Shown here: in pieces, positions 7,945-15,800 of the stretch
Position numbering within the stretch: position 1 is the first letter of the stretch
Layout of the letters: the number at the start of each line of letters is the position of its first letter
Assembly: GCF_021261325.1 (NCBI RefSeq)
Contig: NZ_JAJSBI010000023.1
Span: 1-64,000, forward strand
Length of the DNA stretch: 64,000 nt
Direction of reading: 5' to 3'
DNA from: Streptomyces guryensis
GTDB lineage: Bacteria > Actinomycetota > Actinomycetes > Streptomycetales > Streptomycetaceae
Position numbers and translations under genes: made by a program
The notes under the pieces: model-generated
Told to the model about the DNA's origin: nothing
Database searches by the model: none
What the model saw: the letters and a program-made list of their open reading frames with translations, nothing else

Positions 7945-9026
7945 AGGGCCACCACCGAGCGCAGGACCTCGCCGTGGTGCATCCTGGCGAACGCCTCCTC
8001 GACCTCGTCCAGGGTGATCACCTCGCTGACGAATCCGCCGAGGTCGAAGCGGCCCTGGAGGTAGAGGTCGATCAGGGCGGGGAAGTCGCGGGAGGGCAGG
8101 CAGTCGCCGTACCAGGAGGACTTCAGGGCCCCGCCGCGGCCGAAGACGTCCAGCAGGGGCAGGTGGAGGGTGAGGCCCGGGGTGGGGACGCCCACCAGGA
8201 CGGCGGTTCCGGCCAGGTCGCGGGCGTAGAAGGCCTGCTTGAAGGTCTCGGGACGGCCCACCGCGTCCACGACGACGTCGGCGCCGAAGCCGCCGGTGAG
8301 GTTTCGGATCGCCTCGACGGCGTCGGTCCGGGAGGAGTCGACGGTGTCGGTGGCGCCGAACTGCTCTGCCCACTTCAGCTTCCGCTCGTCGACGTCGACG
8401 GCGATGATCCGGCTCGCGCCGGCCACCTTGGCGCCCGCGACGGCTGCCATACCGACGCCGCCGCAGCCGATCACCGCGACCGAGTCGCCGCGGCCGACGC
8501 CGCCCGTGTTGACCGCGGCGCCGAAACCCGCCATCACACCGCAGCCGAGCAGGCCCGCGGCGGTGGCCGGGGCGGTCGGGTCGACCTTGGTGCACTGGCC
8601 GGCGGCGACCAGGGTCTTCTCGGCGAAGGCGCCGATTCCCAGGGCCGCCGAGAGCGGGGTGCCGTCGGCCAGCGTCATGGGCTGCGTGGCGTTGTGCGTG
8701 GCGAAGCAGTACCACGGCTCGCCCTTGCGGCAGGCCCGGCAAGTACCGCACACCGCACGCCAGTTGAGGACGACGAAGTCGCCCGGCGCGACGTCGGTGA
8801 CGCCCTCGCCGACCGCCTCGACCACGCCCGCGGCCTCGTGGCCGAGCAGGAACGGGAACTCGTCGCTGATCCCGCCCTCGCGGTAGTGCAGGTCGGTGTG
8901 GCAGACGCCGCAGGCCTGCACCTGCACCAGCGCCTCACCCGGGCCGGGGTCCGGCACCAAAACGGTCTCCACGGAGACCGGGGCGCCCTTTTCCAGGGCG
9001 ACGACGGCGCGTACCTCGTGTGTCAC
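7941..9026 (-). CDS. mscR: S-(hydroxymethyl)mycothiol dehydrogenase (copy A)
   Basis: A 361-aa zinc-dependent medium-chain alcohol dehydrogenase. It has the catalytic zinc motif CGVCHTDLHY, GHEAAGVVE, the four-cysteine structural zinc loop (CGTCRACRKGEPWYC) and the NAD loop GCGGVGMAA. Family members oxidise the mycothiol adduct of formaldehyde, the actinobacterial equivalent of glutathione-dependent formaldehyde dehydrogenase. Betaine, dimethylglycine and sarcosine demethylation all release formaldehyde, which explains its place at the head of this operon. Operator-like sequences lie about 140 bp upstream. The copy at 51048-52133 has the same length. Confidence 0.9.
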   Translation of the reverse strand: MTHEVRAVVALEKGAPVSVETVLVPDPGPGEALVQVQACGVCHTDLHYREGGISDEFPFLLGHEAAGVVEAVGEGVTDVAPGDFVVLNWRAVCGTCRACRKGEPWYCFATHNATQPMTLADGTPLSAALGIGAFAEKTLVAAGQCTKVDPTAPATAAGLLGCGVMAGFGAAVNTGGVGRGDSVAVIGCGGVGMAAVAGAKVAGASRIIAVDVDERKLKWAEQFGATDTVDSSRTDAVEAIRNLTGGFGADVVVDAVGRPETFKQAFYARDLAGTAVLVGVPTPGLTLHLPLLDVFGRGGALKSSWYGDCLPSRDFPALIDLYLQGRFDLGGFVSEVITLDEVEEAFARMHHGEVLRSVVAL

Positions 9027-9165
9027 GGTCGATCTCCTCGATGAGGGGGAGGGCCGAATGCAGCCTTCGGCCGGGTGTTCTGGACGGCGGGGCTCGTAGG
9101 GCGTGGCCGGTCGATCGCTCCCGCGGAGCGAGACGTGCTCGACATCTCTGAGGGTCGAGGATTCT

Positions 9166-9201
9166 GTTGCGTATTACGCATCAAACCTCGCTATAAGCAA
9201 C
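9166..9201. promoter_or_regulatory. Operator-like inverted repeat before the formaldehyde dehydrogenase operon
   Basis: GTTGCGTATTACGCATC at 9166-9182 fits the shared GTTGC-N7-GCAAC pattern with one mismatch in the right arm. A second half site, TCGCTATAAGCAAC, follows at 9188-9201. The site lies upstream of mscR copy A. Confidence 0.6.
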
Positions 9202-9298
9202 AATGAAACTGTGTTCCGCGCGGGCAACCACTGTCAAGGGGTCGCCAGGGGCGAACTTCGCACAATTTCGACAGCCTTTGGACACCTGGCGGCGGGCA

Positions 9299-9345
9299 GC
9301 GACATGCAGCGGCCGGCCCTGCCGGGGCCGGCCGCTGCATGTCGC
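9299..9345. terminator. Perfect 20-bp-stem hairpin after the MFS gene
   Basis: The 20 bases at 9299-9318 and their exact complement at 9326-9345 flank a 7-nt loop. There is no U tract, as is common in high-GC actinobacteria. It lies between the convergently placed end of the MFS gene (minus strand) and the mscR promoter region, and so most likely ends MFS transcription. Confidence 0.8.
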
Positions 9346-9376
9346 CGGATTCGGCGTCGTCACACCGCCAGAACCG

Positions 9377-10777
9377 TCACAGCCCGCTCTTGCGCAGGGC
9401 GTCACTGCGCTCCCCGCCGGCCGCCACGGACCGCCCGGAGCCGGGCAGGGCGCTGGTCTCCGCCAGCGTGCGTCCGCGCGTCTCCTCGGCCCAGGCGAAG
9501 GAGACCAGCCAGCCCAGTACGGTGATGCCGGCGCCGATGAGCATGGTCGTACCGATACCCAGCCTGTCGAGGGAGATGGGCAGCAGATAGGTGCCCGCGG
9601 CGGCTCCGATGCGGCTGATCGAGGTCGCCACGCCGCCCGCGGTGGCCCGGACACTCGTCGGGAACAGCTCGTTCGGGTACGTCCACTCCAGCACCGTGGG
9701 CCCACCGGAGAAGAGGGCATAGGCGCAGAAGCACGCGACGACCACGGCGACGGGGAGCGCTGAGCCGCCGCCGAGCACCGCGAGCGGCACCACCATCAGG
9801 GCGAACGACCACACGATGACGGGGCGGCGCCCCACCCGGTCCACCAGACGCAGCGCGGGGATGCAGCCCAGCACGAACACGACGCTGATCAGCCCGGAGC
9901 CCAGGTTGCTGACGTTGCCCTCACCGAGACCGAAGGAGCCCAGGATGGTGGGACCGAAGGTGTACAGCGCGAACATCGGCGTGATCTGGCACATGTAGAA
10001 CAGCCCGCAGAACAGCGTCCGGCGCAGATAGGCGCCCCGGAACAGGTCCCGGAACCCGCTCTGCTCCACCGCCTGCTCGTCGGCCGACGCGGCGAGCAGG
10101 TCGTCGATCGAGACCGTGCGGTCGAGCGCCTTCTTGATCGCCTTCTGCGCGTCGGCGGTACGGCCCTTGTTGACGAGCCAGAGCGGGGACTCGGGCGTAC
10201 CGATGCGCAGCAGCAGGATCACGGCGCTGAGCACGGCACCCGAGGCGAGCATCCAGCGCCAGGTGCCGGTGCCACCGATCTCGGCCATCGCGTAGCCGAT
10301 CACATAGGCGGCGGCCGCGCCGACATACCAGGCCAGGATGAGGATGCCGAGCAGTCGGCCACGGTGCTTGTTCGGCACCCATTCGGCGAGCAGGGACGTG
10401 GCGATCGGGTAGTCGGCCCCGATGGCCATGCCGAGCACGAAGCGCAGGAGCACCAACTGCCAGGTCTCGTTGGCGAACACCGACAGGATGGAGCCGCCGA
10501 CCAGGACCGCCAGGTCGATCGTGTACATGGCCTCACGGCCGAGCTTGTCAGTGAGGGCGCCGAAGAACAGGCCTCCGACGAAGATGCCGACCAGGGCGGC
10601 GGCGCCGATGAGGCTCTCGTCCCCGGTGCTCAGATGCAGCTCTTTGCTCATGCCGACGAGCGCGACACCGATGATGCTGAGCAGGTATCCGTCCAGGAAG
10701 GGGCCGCCGGCACAGGCCCAGGTGAGTTTGCGATGGAACTTGTTCAGTGGCGCCTCGTCGACGGCACGGATGGTCAT
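9377..10777 (-). CDS. MFS transporter, metabolite:proton symporter type
   Basis: A 466-aa integral membrane protein with about 12 hydrophobic segments. It has the MFS loop motifs DKLGREAMY after helix 2 and DRVGRRPVIVW after helix 8, and the PESPLWL segment typical of the sugar/metabolite porter branch. It probably imports a quaternary amine, a related organic substrate or a breakdown product of the pathway; its sequence does not reveal the substrate. It is transcribed alone, away from the cupin gene, from a region with operator-like half sites. A strong hairpin follows its stop codon. Confidence 0.8.
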   Translation of the reverse strand: MTIRAVDEAPLNKFHRKLTWACAGGPFLDGYLLSIIGVALVGMSKELHLSTGDESLIGAAALVGIFVGGLFFGALTDKLGREAMYTIDLAVLVGGSILSVFANETWQLVLLRFVLGMAIGADYPIATSLLAEWVPNKHRGRLLGILILAWYVGAAAAYVIGYAMAEIGGTGTWRWMLASGAVLSAVILLLRIGTPESPLWLVNKGRTADAQKAIKKALDRTVSIDDLLAASADEQAVEQSGFRDLFRGAYLRRTLFCGLFYMCQITPMFALYTFGPTILGSFGLGEGNVSNLGSGLISVVFVLGCIPALRLVDRVGRRPVIVWSFALMVVPLAVLGGGSALPVAVVVACFCAYALFSGGPTVLEWTYPNELFPTSVRATAGGVATSISRIGAAAGTYLLPISLDRLGIGTTMLIGAGITVLGWLVSFAWAEETRGRTLAETSALPGSGRSVAAGGERSDALRKSGL

Positions 10778-10816
10778 CTGGACTCCCGGGATGGGGGACG
10801 GGGGGCTGCGGCGATT

Positions 10817-10950
10817 GTTGCGCTCACGTGAACGCGTTTCTCCCTACGCAACGGAACATCGATAGCGTGCCGGCGTCAAGACAAGCCGCAGAAGCTCTTG
10901 CCGACTCTTGACGGCACCTCAGCACGCATCCAAGATGTTGCACATAGCGA
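10817..10950. promoter_or_regulatory. Divergent promoter region with operator half sites
   Basis: GTTGCGCTCACGTGAAC (10817-10833) and TACGCAAC (10845-10852) lie just before the MFS gene. GTTGCACATAGCGA (10937-10950) lies nearer the cupin gene. They resemble degenerate forms of the 17-bp box found at other betaine promoters here. Confidence 0.45.
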
Positions 10951-11006
10951 AGCGTGTTTTATATAGAGAGACAACACCAGTCTCGCGACCGTGCAAGGGG
11001 AAGACC

Positions 11007-11369
11007 ATGACCATCAGCCTCAACGCCGGATCCCTGGCCTCCGAGGAGCTCGAGGACAAGAGGGATCTGGCCCCGCCGACGGCCACGCCGCTCGGCGGCC
11101 CCATGCAGACCCGCAGCCGGCGCATCTTCACCTCGGACGACGACAGGATCGTCAGCGGGACATGGGAGTGCGAACCCGGCGAGTCGGTCTGGGACTTCGC
11201 CGACCGCGGAGAGGTCATCCATGTGCTGTCCGGCCGTATGACCTGCGAGGAGAAGGGCGGGGCCACGACCGAGGTCGGCCCGGGAACCACCGCGGTGTTC
11301 CCGATCGGCTGGCAGGGCACGCGGACCATCCACGAGACGCTGCGCAAGGTCTTCGTCATCTACAAGTAG
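11007..11369 (+). CDS. Small cupin-domain protein
   Basis: A 120-aa single-domain cupin of the ureidoglycine-aminohydrolase-like group (DUF861). It shows the W-E-C-x-P-G-E turn, GEVIHVLSGRM and FPIGWQGTRTIHE, which form the double-stranded beta-helix strands. The ATG at 11007 follows AAGGGGAAG. It precedes two regulator genes and purU on the plus strand. A binding or isomerising role towards a small amine or C1 intermediate is possible, but its sequence does not give a specific reaction. Confidence 0.75.
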   Translation: MTISLNAGSLASEELEDKRDLAPPTATPLGGPMQTRSRRIFTSDDDRIVSGTWECEPGESVWDFADRGEVIHVLSGRMTCEEKGGATTEVGPGTTAVFPIGWQGTRTIHETLRKVFVIYK

Positions 11370-11426
11370 CCGTCAGCGGGGGGCAGTCATGTATCCACGG
11401 GGGACAGTCATGCAGGAGGTCGCGTG

Positions 11427-12209
11427 ATGGCGGACTCCTCGTACCAGCCGGAGTCCCCGGTGCAGTCGGTCGACCGGGCCGTGAGCATCCTCGAATATCT
11501 GGGGCACCGGGAAGAGGCGGGCGTCACGGAGATCGCCGCCGAACTGGGCGTGCACAAGTCGACCGCCTCGCGGCTGGCCACCGCCCTGGAGTTGCGCGGG
11601 CTCATCGAGCACACGGAGGAGCGGGGCAAGTACCGCCTCGGCCTCGGCCTGGTGCGCCTGGCGGGCGCGGCCACGGTCCGGCTGGACCTCTCCCAGCAGA
11701 GCCGTCCGGTCTGCGAGCAGCTGGCGGCGCAGGTCGCGGAGACCATCAACCTGGCCGTCCTCGACGGCGGCGCCGCCATCAACGTCGACCAGGTGCTGGG
11801 CCCTTCCGCCATCACCACGCACAACTGGCTGGGGCGGCGTACGCCGTTGCACGCCACCTCCAGCGGCAAGGTCCTGCTGGCACATCTGACCGGGCCCGAA
11901 CTGGACCGCAGGCTGGCGGCGCCGCTGGAGAGCTACACCCCGCACACCGTCACCGAACCCGGCGCGCTCCGGGCCCAGTTGACGAGCGTCCGCTCCGACG
12001 GCTGCGCCTACAGCGTCGAGGAGCTGGAGACGGGCCTGAACGCGGTGGCCGCACCGGTCTTCACCTTCAACGGGCAGGTCGTGGCCGCACTCAGCGCATC
12101 GGGACCGTCCTACCGGCTGACCGAGCAGCGGCTGCCGGAGATCTCCGCCACGGTCCGGGCCGCGGCCGACCGGATCTCGGCCCGGCTCGGCCATCTGCGC
12201 CGGGTCTGA
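11427..12209 (+). CDS. IclR family transcriptional regulator 1
   Basis: A 260-aa IclR protein with an N-terminal winged helix (QSVDRAVSILEYL, HKSTASRLATALELRGL, then GKYRLGLGL) and a C-terminal effector domain (HATSSGKVLLAHL, VEELETGLNAVAAPVF). The ATG at 11427 is 7 bases after GGAGG; a GTG at 11424 is the alternative. It is more diverged than the other two IclR proteins in the window, so it may sense a different ligand. It is followed 67 bp later by purU and probably shares a transcript with the cupin gene. Confidence 0.9.
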   Translation: MADSSYQPESPVQSVDRAVSILEYLGHREEAGVTEIAAELGVHKSTASRLATALELRGLIEHTEERGKYRLGLGLVRLAGAATVRLDLSQQSRPVCEQLAAQVAETINLAVLDGGAAINVDQVLGPSAITTHNWLGRRTPLHATSSGKVLLAHLTGPELDRRLAAPLESYTPHTVTEPGALRAQLTSVRSDGCAYSVEELETGLNAVAAPVFTFNGQVVAALSASGPSYRLTEQRLPEISATVRAAADRISARLGHLRRV

Positions 12210-12276
12210 GCCCCGCGCACGTCCAACAGCCCGAACCCGGGCCGCACACGTACACATCAACCCCTGGAGGATGTCA

Positions 12277-13149
12277 ATGTCTCCTCAACCGCAGCCGGGC
12301 CACGAGTTCGTCCTCACCCTCTCCTGCCCCGACCAGGCCGGCCTGGTCCACGCCGTGACGACGTTTCTCGTGAGCCACTCCGGCAACATCCTGGAGAGCC
12401 GGCAGTTCGACGACCGACTGCAGGGCCGCTTCTTCATGCGGGTGCACTTCGCCGTCCCGGAGCCCGACGTCTCACTGGAGGGACTGCGCAGCGGCTTCGG
12501 CCCGGTCGCCGAGGCGTACCGGATCACCTGGCAGCTGCGCGACGCCGCCACCCCGACCCGCACGCTGATCATGGTGTCGAAGTTCGGCCACTGCCTGAAC
12601 GACCTGCTCTTCCGCAGGTCCACGGGCGCGCTCGACATCGAGATCCCGGCGATCGTCTCCAACCACCGCGAGTTCGAGCCGCTGGCGCAGAGCTACGGCA
12701 TCCCCTTCCACCACATCCCGGTGACGAAGGAGACCAAGGCGGAGGCGGAGGCACATCTGCTGCGCCTCGTCGACGAGCTCGACATCGACCTCGTGGTCCT
12801 CGCCCGCTATATGCAGATCCTCTCCGACGACCTGTGCAAGCAGCTCGACGGACGGGCCATCAACATCCACCACTCCTTCCTGCCGAGCTTCAAGGGGGCC
12901 CGCCCCTACGTCCAGGCGCACCGGCGCGGCGTCAAGCTCGTCGGGGCCACGGCGCACTACGTCACCTCGGACCTCGACGAAGGCCCGATCATCGAGCAGG
13001 ACGTGGTCCGCGTGGACCACTCGCGCGACCCGGACGACCTGGTCACCATCGGCCGCGACGTCGAGGCGCAGGTGCTCGCCCGTGCCGTGCGGTGGCACAG
13101 CGAGAGCCGCGTCCTGGTCAACGGGCACTGCACCGTCGTCTTCCGCTGA
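12277..13149 (+). CDS. purU: Formyltetrahydrofolate deformylase (copy A)
   Basis: A 290-aa PurU with an N-terminal ACT domain (FVLTLSCPDQAGLVHAVTTF) and a C-terminal formyltransferase-like domain (FGHCLNDLLFR, NIHHSFLPSFKGA, GATAHYVT, DEGPIIEQDVVRV). It hydrolyses 10-formyl-THF to formate and THF, which frees folate for the folate-consuming demethylases. The ATG at 12277 is 6 bases after GGAGG; the ATG at 12271 touches the ribosome site and is less likely. The paralogue at 42941-43813 has the same 290-aa length. Confidence 0.93.
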   Translation: MSPQPQPGHEFVLTLSCPDQAGLVHAVTTFLVSHSGNILESRQFDDRLQGRFFMRVHFAVPEPDVSLEGLRSGFGPVAEAYRITWQLRDAATPTRTLIMVSKFGHCLNDLLFRRSTGALDIEIPAIVSNHREFEPLAQSYGIPFHHIPVTKETKAEAEAHLLRLVDELDIDLVVLARYMQILSDDLCKQLDGRAINIHHSFLPSFKGARPYVQAHRRGVKLVGATAHYVTSDLDEGPIIEQDVVRVDHSRDPDDLVTIGRDVEAQVLARAVRWHSESRVLVNGHCTVVFR

Positions 13150-13164
13150 CGCCCGACACCGAAT

Positions 13165-13188
13165 GCGTATAGTTGCGCCATGAGCAAC
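13165..13188 (+). promoter_or_regulatory. Leaderless promoter and operator over the IclR start codon
   Basis: TATAGT (13168-13173) ends 6 bases before the ATG at 13180, so transcription should start at or next to the start codon and no ribosome site is present. GTTGCGCCATGAGCAAC (13172-13188) is a GTTGC-N7-GCAAC box that overlaps both the -10 element and the ATG. That is the expected geometry for self-repression. Confidence 0.65.
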
Positions 13189-13977
13189 TACACGGCAGAC
13201 GGCGAGACATCGGCTCCCGCGGTGAACGGGGTGCAGTCCGTCGACCGTGCGGTCAGCGTCCTGGAGATCCTCGCCCAGCGCGGCGAGGCGGGCGTCAGCG
13301 AGGTGGCCGGCGAGATCGACGTCCACAAGTCGACCGCGTTCCGCCTGCTCGGCGCGCTGGAGGCACGCGGTCTGGTGGAGCAGACGGCCGAGCGGGGCAA
13401 GTACCGGCTCGGCTTCGGGATCGTGCGGCTGGCCGGCGCGGTCACCGGCCGGCTCGACATCACCCAGCAGGGCCGGCCGGTCTGCGAGCGGCTCAGTGAG
13501 GAGATCGGCGAAACCGTCAACATCGCGGTCCTGCAGGAGCATTACGCCGTCAACCTCTACCAGGTGCGCGGCCCGGGGGCGGTCGGCACCCACAACTGGG
13601 TCGGACAGCTCACCCCCGTGCACGCCACGTCCAGCGGCAAGATCCTGCTGGCCCATCTGCCGGCGCAGGAGCGCGCTGCCGTACTCGCGGCATCCGGGCT
13701 GCGGAAGCTCACGCCGCACACCCTCACGGCGAGGGCGAAGCTGGAGAAGGACCTCGCCACGGCCCGGGAGCGCGGATACGCGGTGACGCTGGAGGAGCTC
13801 GAGATCGGACTGCACGCCATGGCGGCCCCGATCCGCTCCCGCGACGGCGAGGTCATCGGCGCGCTCAGCGCGTCCGGGCCGGCGTACCGGTTCACCGAGG
13901 AGCGCATGCAGGAGGTGGCACCGGTGCTGCTCAAGGGGGCGGAGGAGATCAGCCATCGGATGGGGTATCTGGGCTAG
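13180..13977 (+). CDS. IclR family transcriptional regulator 2
   Basis: A 265-aa IclR protein with a winged-helix domain (QSVDRAVSVLEILAQRGEAG, HKSTAFRLLGALEARGL) and an IclR effector domain (HATSSGKILLAHL, LEELEIGLHAMAAPIR). It is very similar to, and the same length as, IclR 3 at 46640-47437, including a leaderless TATAGT promoter six bases from the start. It is the best candidate for binding the GTTGC-N7-GCAAC boxes, because one box covers its own start codon. It lies 30 bp after purU. Confidence 0.92.
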   Translation: MSNYTADGETSAPAVNGVQSVDRAVSVLEILAQRGEAGVSEVAGEIDVHKSTAFRLLGALEARGLVEQTAERGKYRLGFGIVRLAGAVTGRLDITQQGRPVCERLSEEIGETVNIAVLQEHYAVNLYQVRGPGAVGTHNWVGQLTPVHATSSGKILLAHLPAQERAAVLAASGLRKLTPHTLTARAKLEKDLATARERGYAVTLEELEIGLHAMAAPIRSRDGEVIGALSASGPAYRFTEERMQEVAPVLLKGAEEISHRMGYLG

Positions 13978-14026
13978 GCGCTGCGCGGCTGGCCGCGGGT
14001 GTGCCGTATTCCGTCTGCGGCGCCGT

Positions 14027-14086
14027 CGTGGCTGGTCGCGCCCACGCGGCGGAGCCGCATATCGGTACAGCCCCGCGCCCCTGAAA
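14027..14086. repeat. Intergenic palindromic repeat (R2)
   Basis: A near copy of R1 (4666-4727), starting GTGGCTGGTCGCGCCCACG and running through CAGCCCCGCGCCCCT. It lies between the convergent iclR 2 and folP genes, where a bidirectional hairpin would be useful. Confidence 0.75.
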
Positions 14087-14113
14087 AACCGAGCCGCTGC
14101 CGAACCGCGGTTG

Positions 14114-15004
14114 TCAGGCAGGCGTCTCGGCGCCCCAGCGGGCCGTTACCCGTACCGCGTCGAGTGTCGACGTCACGTCGTGTACTCGTAGGCACCACGC
14201 GCCCTGTGCGGCGGCGAGTACGGACACGGCGGTGGTCGCGGCGTCGCGCGACTGGGCCGGGCGGGGTTGGCCGGTCGTCGGATCCGCCAGCAGACGGCCC
14301 AGGAACGACTTGCGTGACGCGCCCACCAGGACGGGATGTCCCAGGGCGCGGACCTCCGCCAGGCGGGCCAGCAACTGCCAGTTGTGCTCTGCCTCCTTGG
14401 CGAAGCCCAGCCCGGGGTCGACGATCAGGCAGCCGGGCCGGATGCCCGCCTGCAGAGCGGCCTCGACCCTCAGGCGCAGTTCGCCGACCACGTCGGTGAC
14501 GACGTCGCCGTAGACCGCGTTCGCCTGCATGGCGGTGGCGTGGCCGCGCCAGTGCATCAGCACGTACGGCGCATCGGCGCGGGCCATGGCCGGCAGCATC
14601 GCGGGGTCGGCCAGGCCGCCCGAGACGTCGTTGATCAGCCGTGCGCCCGCGTCGAGCGCGCGGGTGGCGACCCCGGCCCGCATGGTGTCGACGCTGACGA
14701 CCGCGCCCGCCGCGGCGAGTTCCCGGACGACCGGCAGGACACGCCGCAGTTCCTCCTCGGCCGTCGGCCGCTCCGCGCCGGGACGGGTCGACTCCCCGCC
14801 CACGTCGACGATGTCCGCCCCCTGCTCGATCAGCGAAAGTCCATGCGCGACGGCAGCTTCCGGGGCGAACGACAGCCCGCCGTCGGAGAACGAGTCCGGG
14901 GTGACGTTCACGACGCCCATGACCAGCGTCCGGCCGGGCCGCGGCAGCCCGTGCGGATGGAGCTCCGGCGTCCCGGGGCGCGCCGGGGCGGTCGCCTGGA
15001 CCAT
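14114..15004 (-). CDS. folP: Dihydropteroate synthase, probable accessory copy
   Basis: A 296-aa DHPS with the three signature blocks NVTPDSFSDGG, VDVGGESTRPGA and GASRKSFLG, plus DPGLGFAKEAEHNW. It joins p-aminobenzoate to the pterin pyrophosphate to make dihydropteroate, the folate precursor. The usual Streptomyces folP is in a folate operon with folB and folK, which are not here. This copy lies among folate-consuming demethylation genes, so it probably boosts folate supply. The start is ATG 15004; GTG 15010 is possible. Such copies can also change sulfonamide response, which is inference. Confidence 0.9.
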   Translation of the reverse strand: MVQATAPARPGTPELHPHGLPRPGRTLVMGVVNVTPDSFSDGGLSFAPEAAVAHGLSLIEQGADIVDVGGESTRPGAERPTAEEELRRVLPVVRELAAAGAVVSVDTMRAGVATRALDAGARLINDVSGGLADPAMLPAMARADAPYVLMHWRGHATAMQANAVYGDVVTDVVGELRLRVEAALQAGIRPGCLIVDPGLGFAKEAEHNWQLLARLAEVRALGHPVLVGASRKSFLGRLLADPTTGQPRPAQSRDAATTAVSVLAAAQGAWCLRVHDVTSTLDAVRVTARWGAETPA

Positions 15005-15185
15005 GGCGGTCACGAGGAGCCGGCCACGGCGAACCGGTCGCCCGCACCGGCTCGGTGCTCGACGCACGGCCCGAGCGGTCCCGGCGAAGTCGACTGCGCT
15101 ACGGCAGCACCCTGAACGGGTGCGGGGAACTGCGCGACCGGCGACGGCGGGCCCGCAGACGATCCACGCCCCGTCGCGGCACCTG

Positions 15186-15270
15186 CCGCGGAGCGCTCAG
15201 CGGCCTCGCAGACCGGCCGCCGGCCGCTGGGACGATGGAGCGCGTCGTCGACGACGGCCACGCTCCTCAC
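15186..15270 (-). pseudogene. Vestigial start of a ferredoxin reductase gene
   Basis: Directly after the Rieske ferredoxin, a GTG overlapping its stop (GTGA) opens a frame reading VRSVAVVDDALHRP. The intact reductase behind the other ferredoxin (48700-49860) begins VRTVAVVGASLAG with the same GTGA overlap. After about 8 residues the similarity stops. This looks like the stump of a deleted reductase gene whose role may have passed to the gene at 587-1768. The matching stretch is short, so confidence is limited. Confidence 0.4.
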
Positions 15271-15647
15271 GCGACCCCTCCCGCGGGCTCGGCCCCCCGG
15301 AGGCGGGCCGCGACGCAGGTCGGCGGGAGGTTCGGCGGGGCGTCGGACAGTTCGACGTAGATCGTGCCGTCCTCGACGAGGACCCGGTGGGTGCGGACGG
15401 GCAGCCGGGCCGGCGGGGCGTCGACGGCGCCGGTGCGCAGGTCGAACTTCGAGGCGTGCAGCGGGCATTCGACCTCGCAGCCCTCCAGCCAGCCCTCGGA
15501 GAGCGAGGCGTCCTGGTGGGTGCAGGTGTCGTCGATCGCGTAGAGCTCGCCGTCCTCGGTGTGGAACACGGCGACGGCCGGGTCCGACTCGAGCCGGAAC
15601 GCCTCGCCTCGCGGCAGATCGGCGAGACGGCACGCGGGAAGCTTCAT
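15267..15647 (-). CDS. Rieske [2Fe-2S] ferredoxin (copy A)
   Basis: A 126-aa small Rieske ferredoxin with ligands in CTHQDASLSEG and CPLHASKFDLRTG. It should carry electrons from the GR-type reductase to the GbcA oxygenase. The ATG at 15647 follows GAGGTGG; two codons upstream a GTG is also possible. The second copy is at 49857-50219. Here the gene is alone, with an operator-like box 29 bp upstream and only a stump of a reductase gene behind it. Confidence 0.9.
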   Translation of the reverse strand: MKLPACRLADLPRGEAFRLESDPAVAVFHTEDGELYAIDDTCTHQDASLSEGWLEGCEVECPLHASKFDLRTGAVDAPPARLPVRTHRVLVEDGTIYVELSDAPPNLPPTCVAARLRGAEPAGGVA

Positions 15648-15656
15648 GACCACCTC

Positions 15657-15692
15657 GGTGCGTATTGCGGAACTGAATGCGCGAAGCGCAAC
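15657..15692. promoter_or_regulatory. Operator-like boxes before ferredoxin copy A
   Basis: AATGCGCGAAGCGCAAC (15676-15692) has the right GCAAC arm and the 7-base spacing of the shared box. GTGCGTATTGCGG (15659-15671) is a second half site. Both are placed as at ferredoxin copy B (50229-50263). Confidence 0.55.
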
Positions 15693-15800
15693 GCCAGTTT
15701 CGGGTGGCCCTCACCCCTTGTCAAGGAGTCGCCCGCCCGCAGCCGTCAGGGAGTCACCCCCGCGGCAGCCTCCGGAAGCCACGGGGCCCGCCGCACCGCG

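Noticed and set aside
12271..12276. ATG at 12271 as the purU copy A start
   Set aside because: It directly touches the GGAGG ribosome site; the ATG at 12277 has correct spacing and matches the start of copy B.
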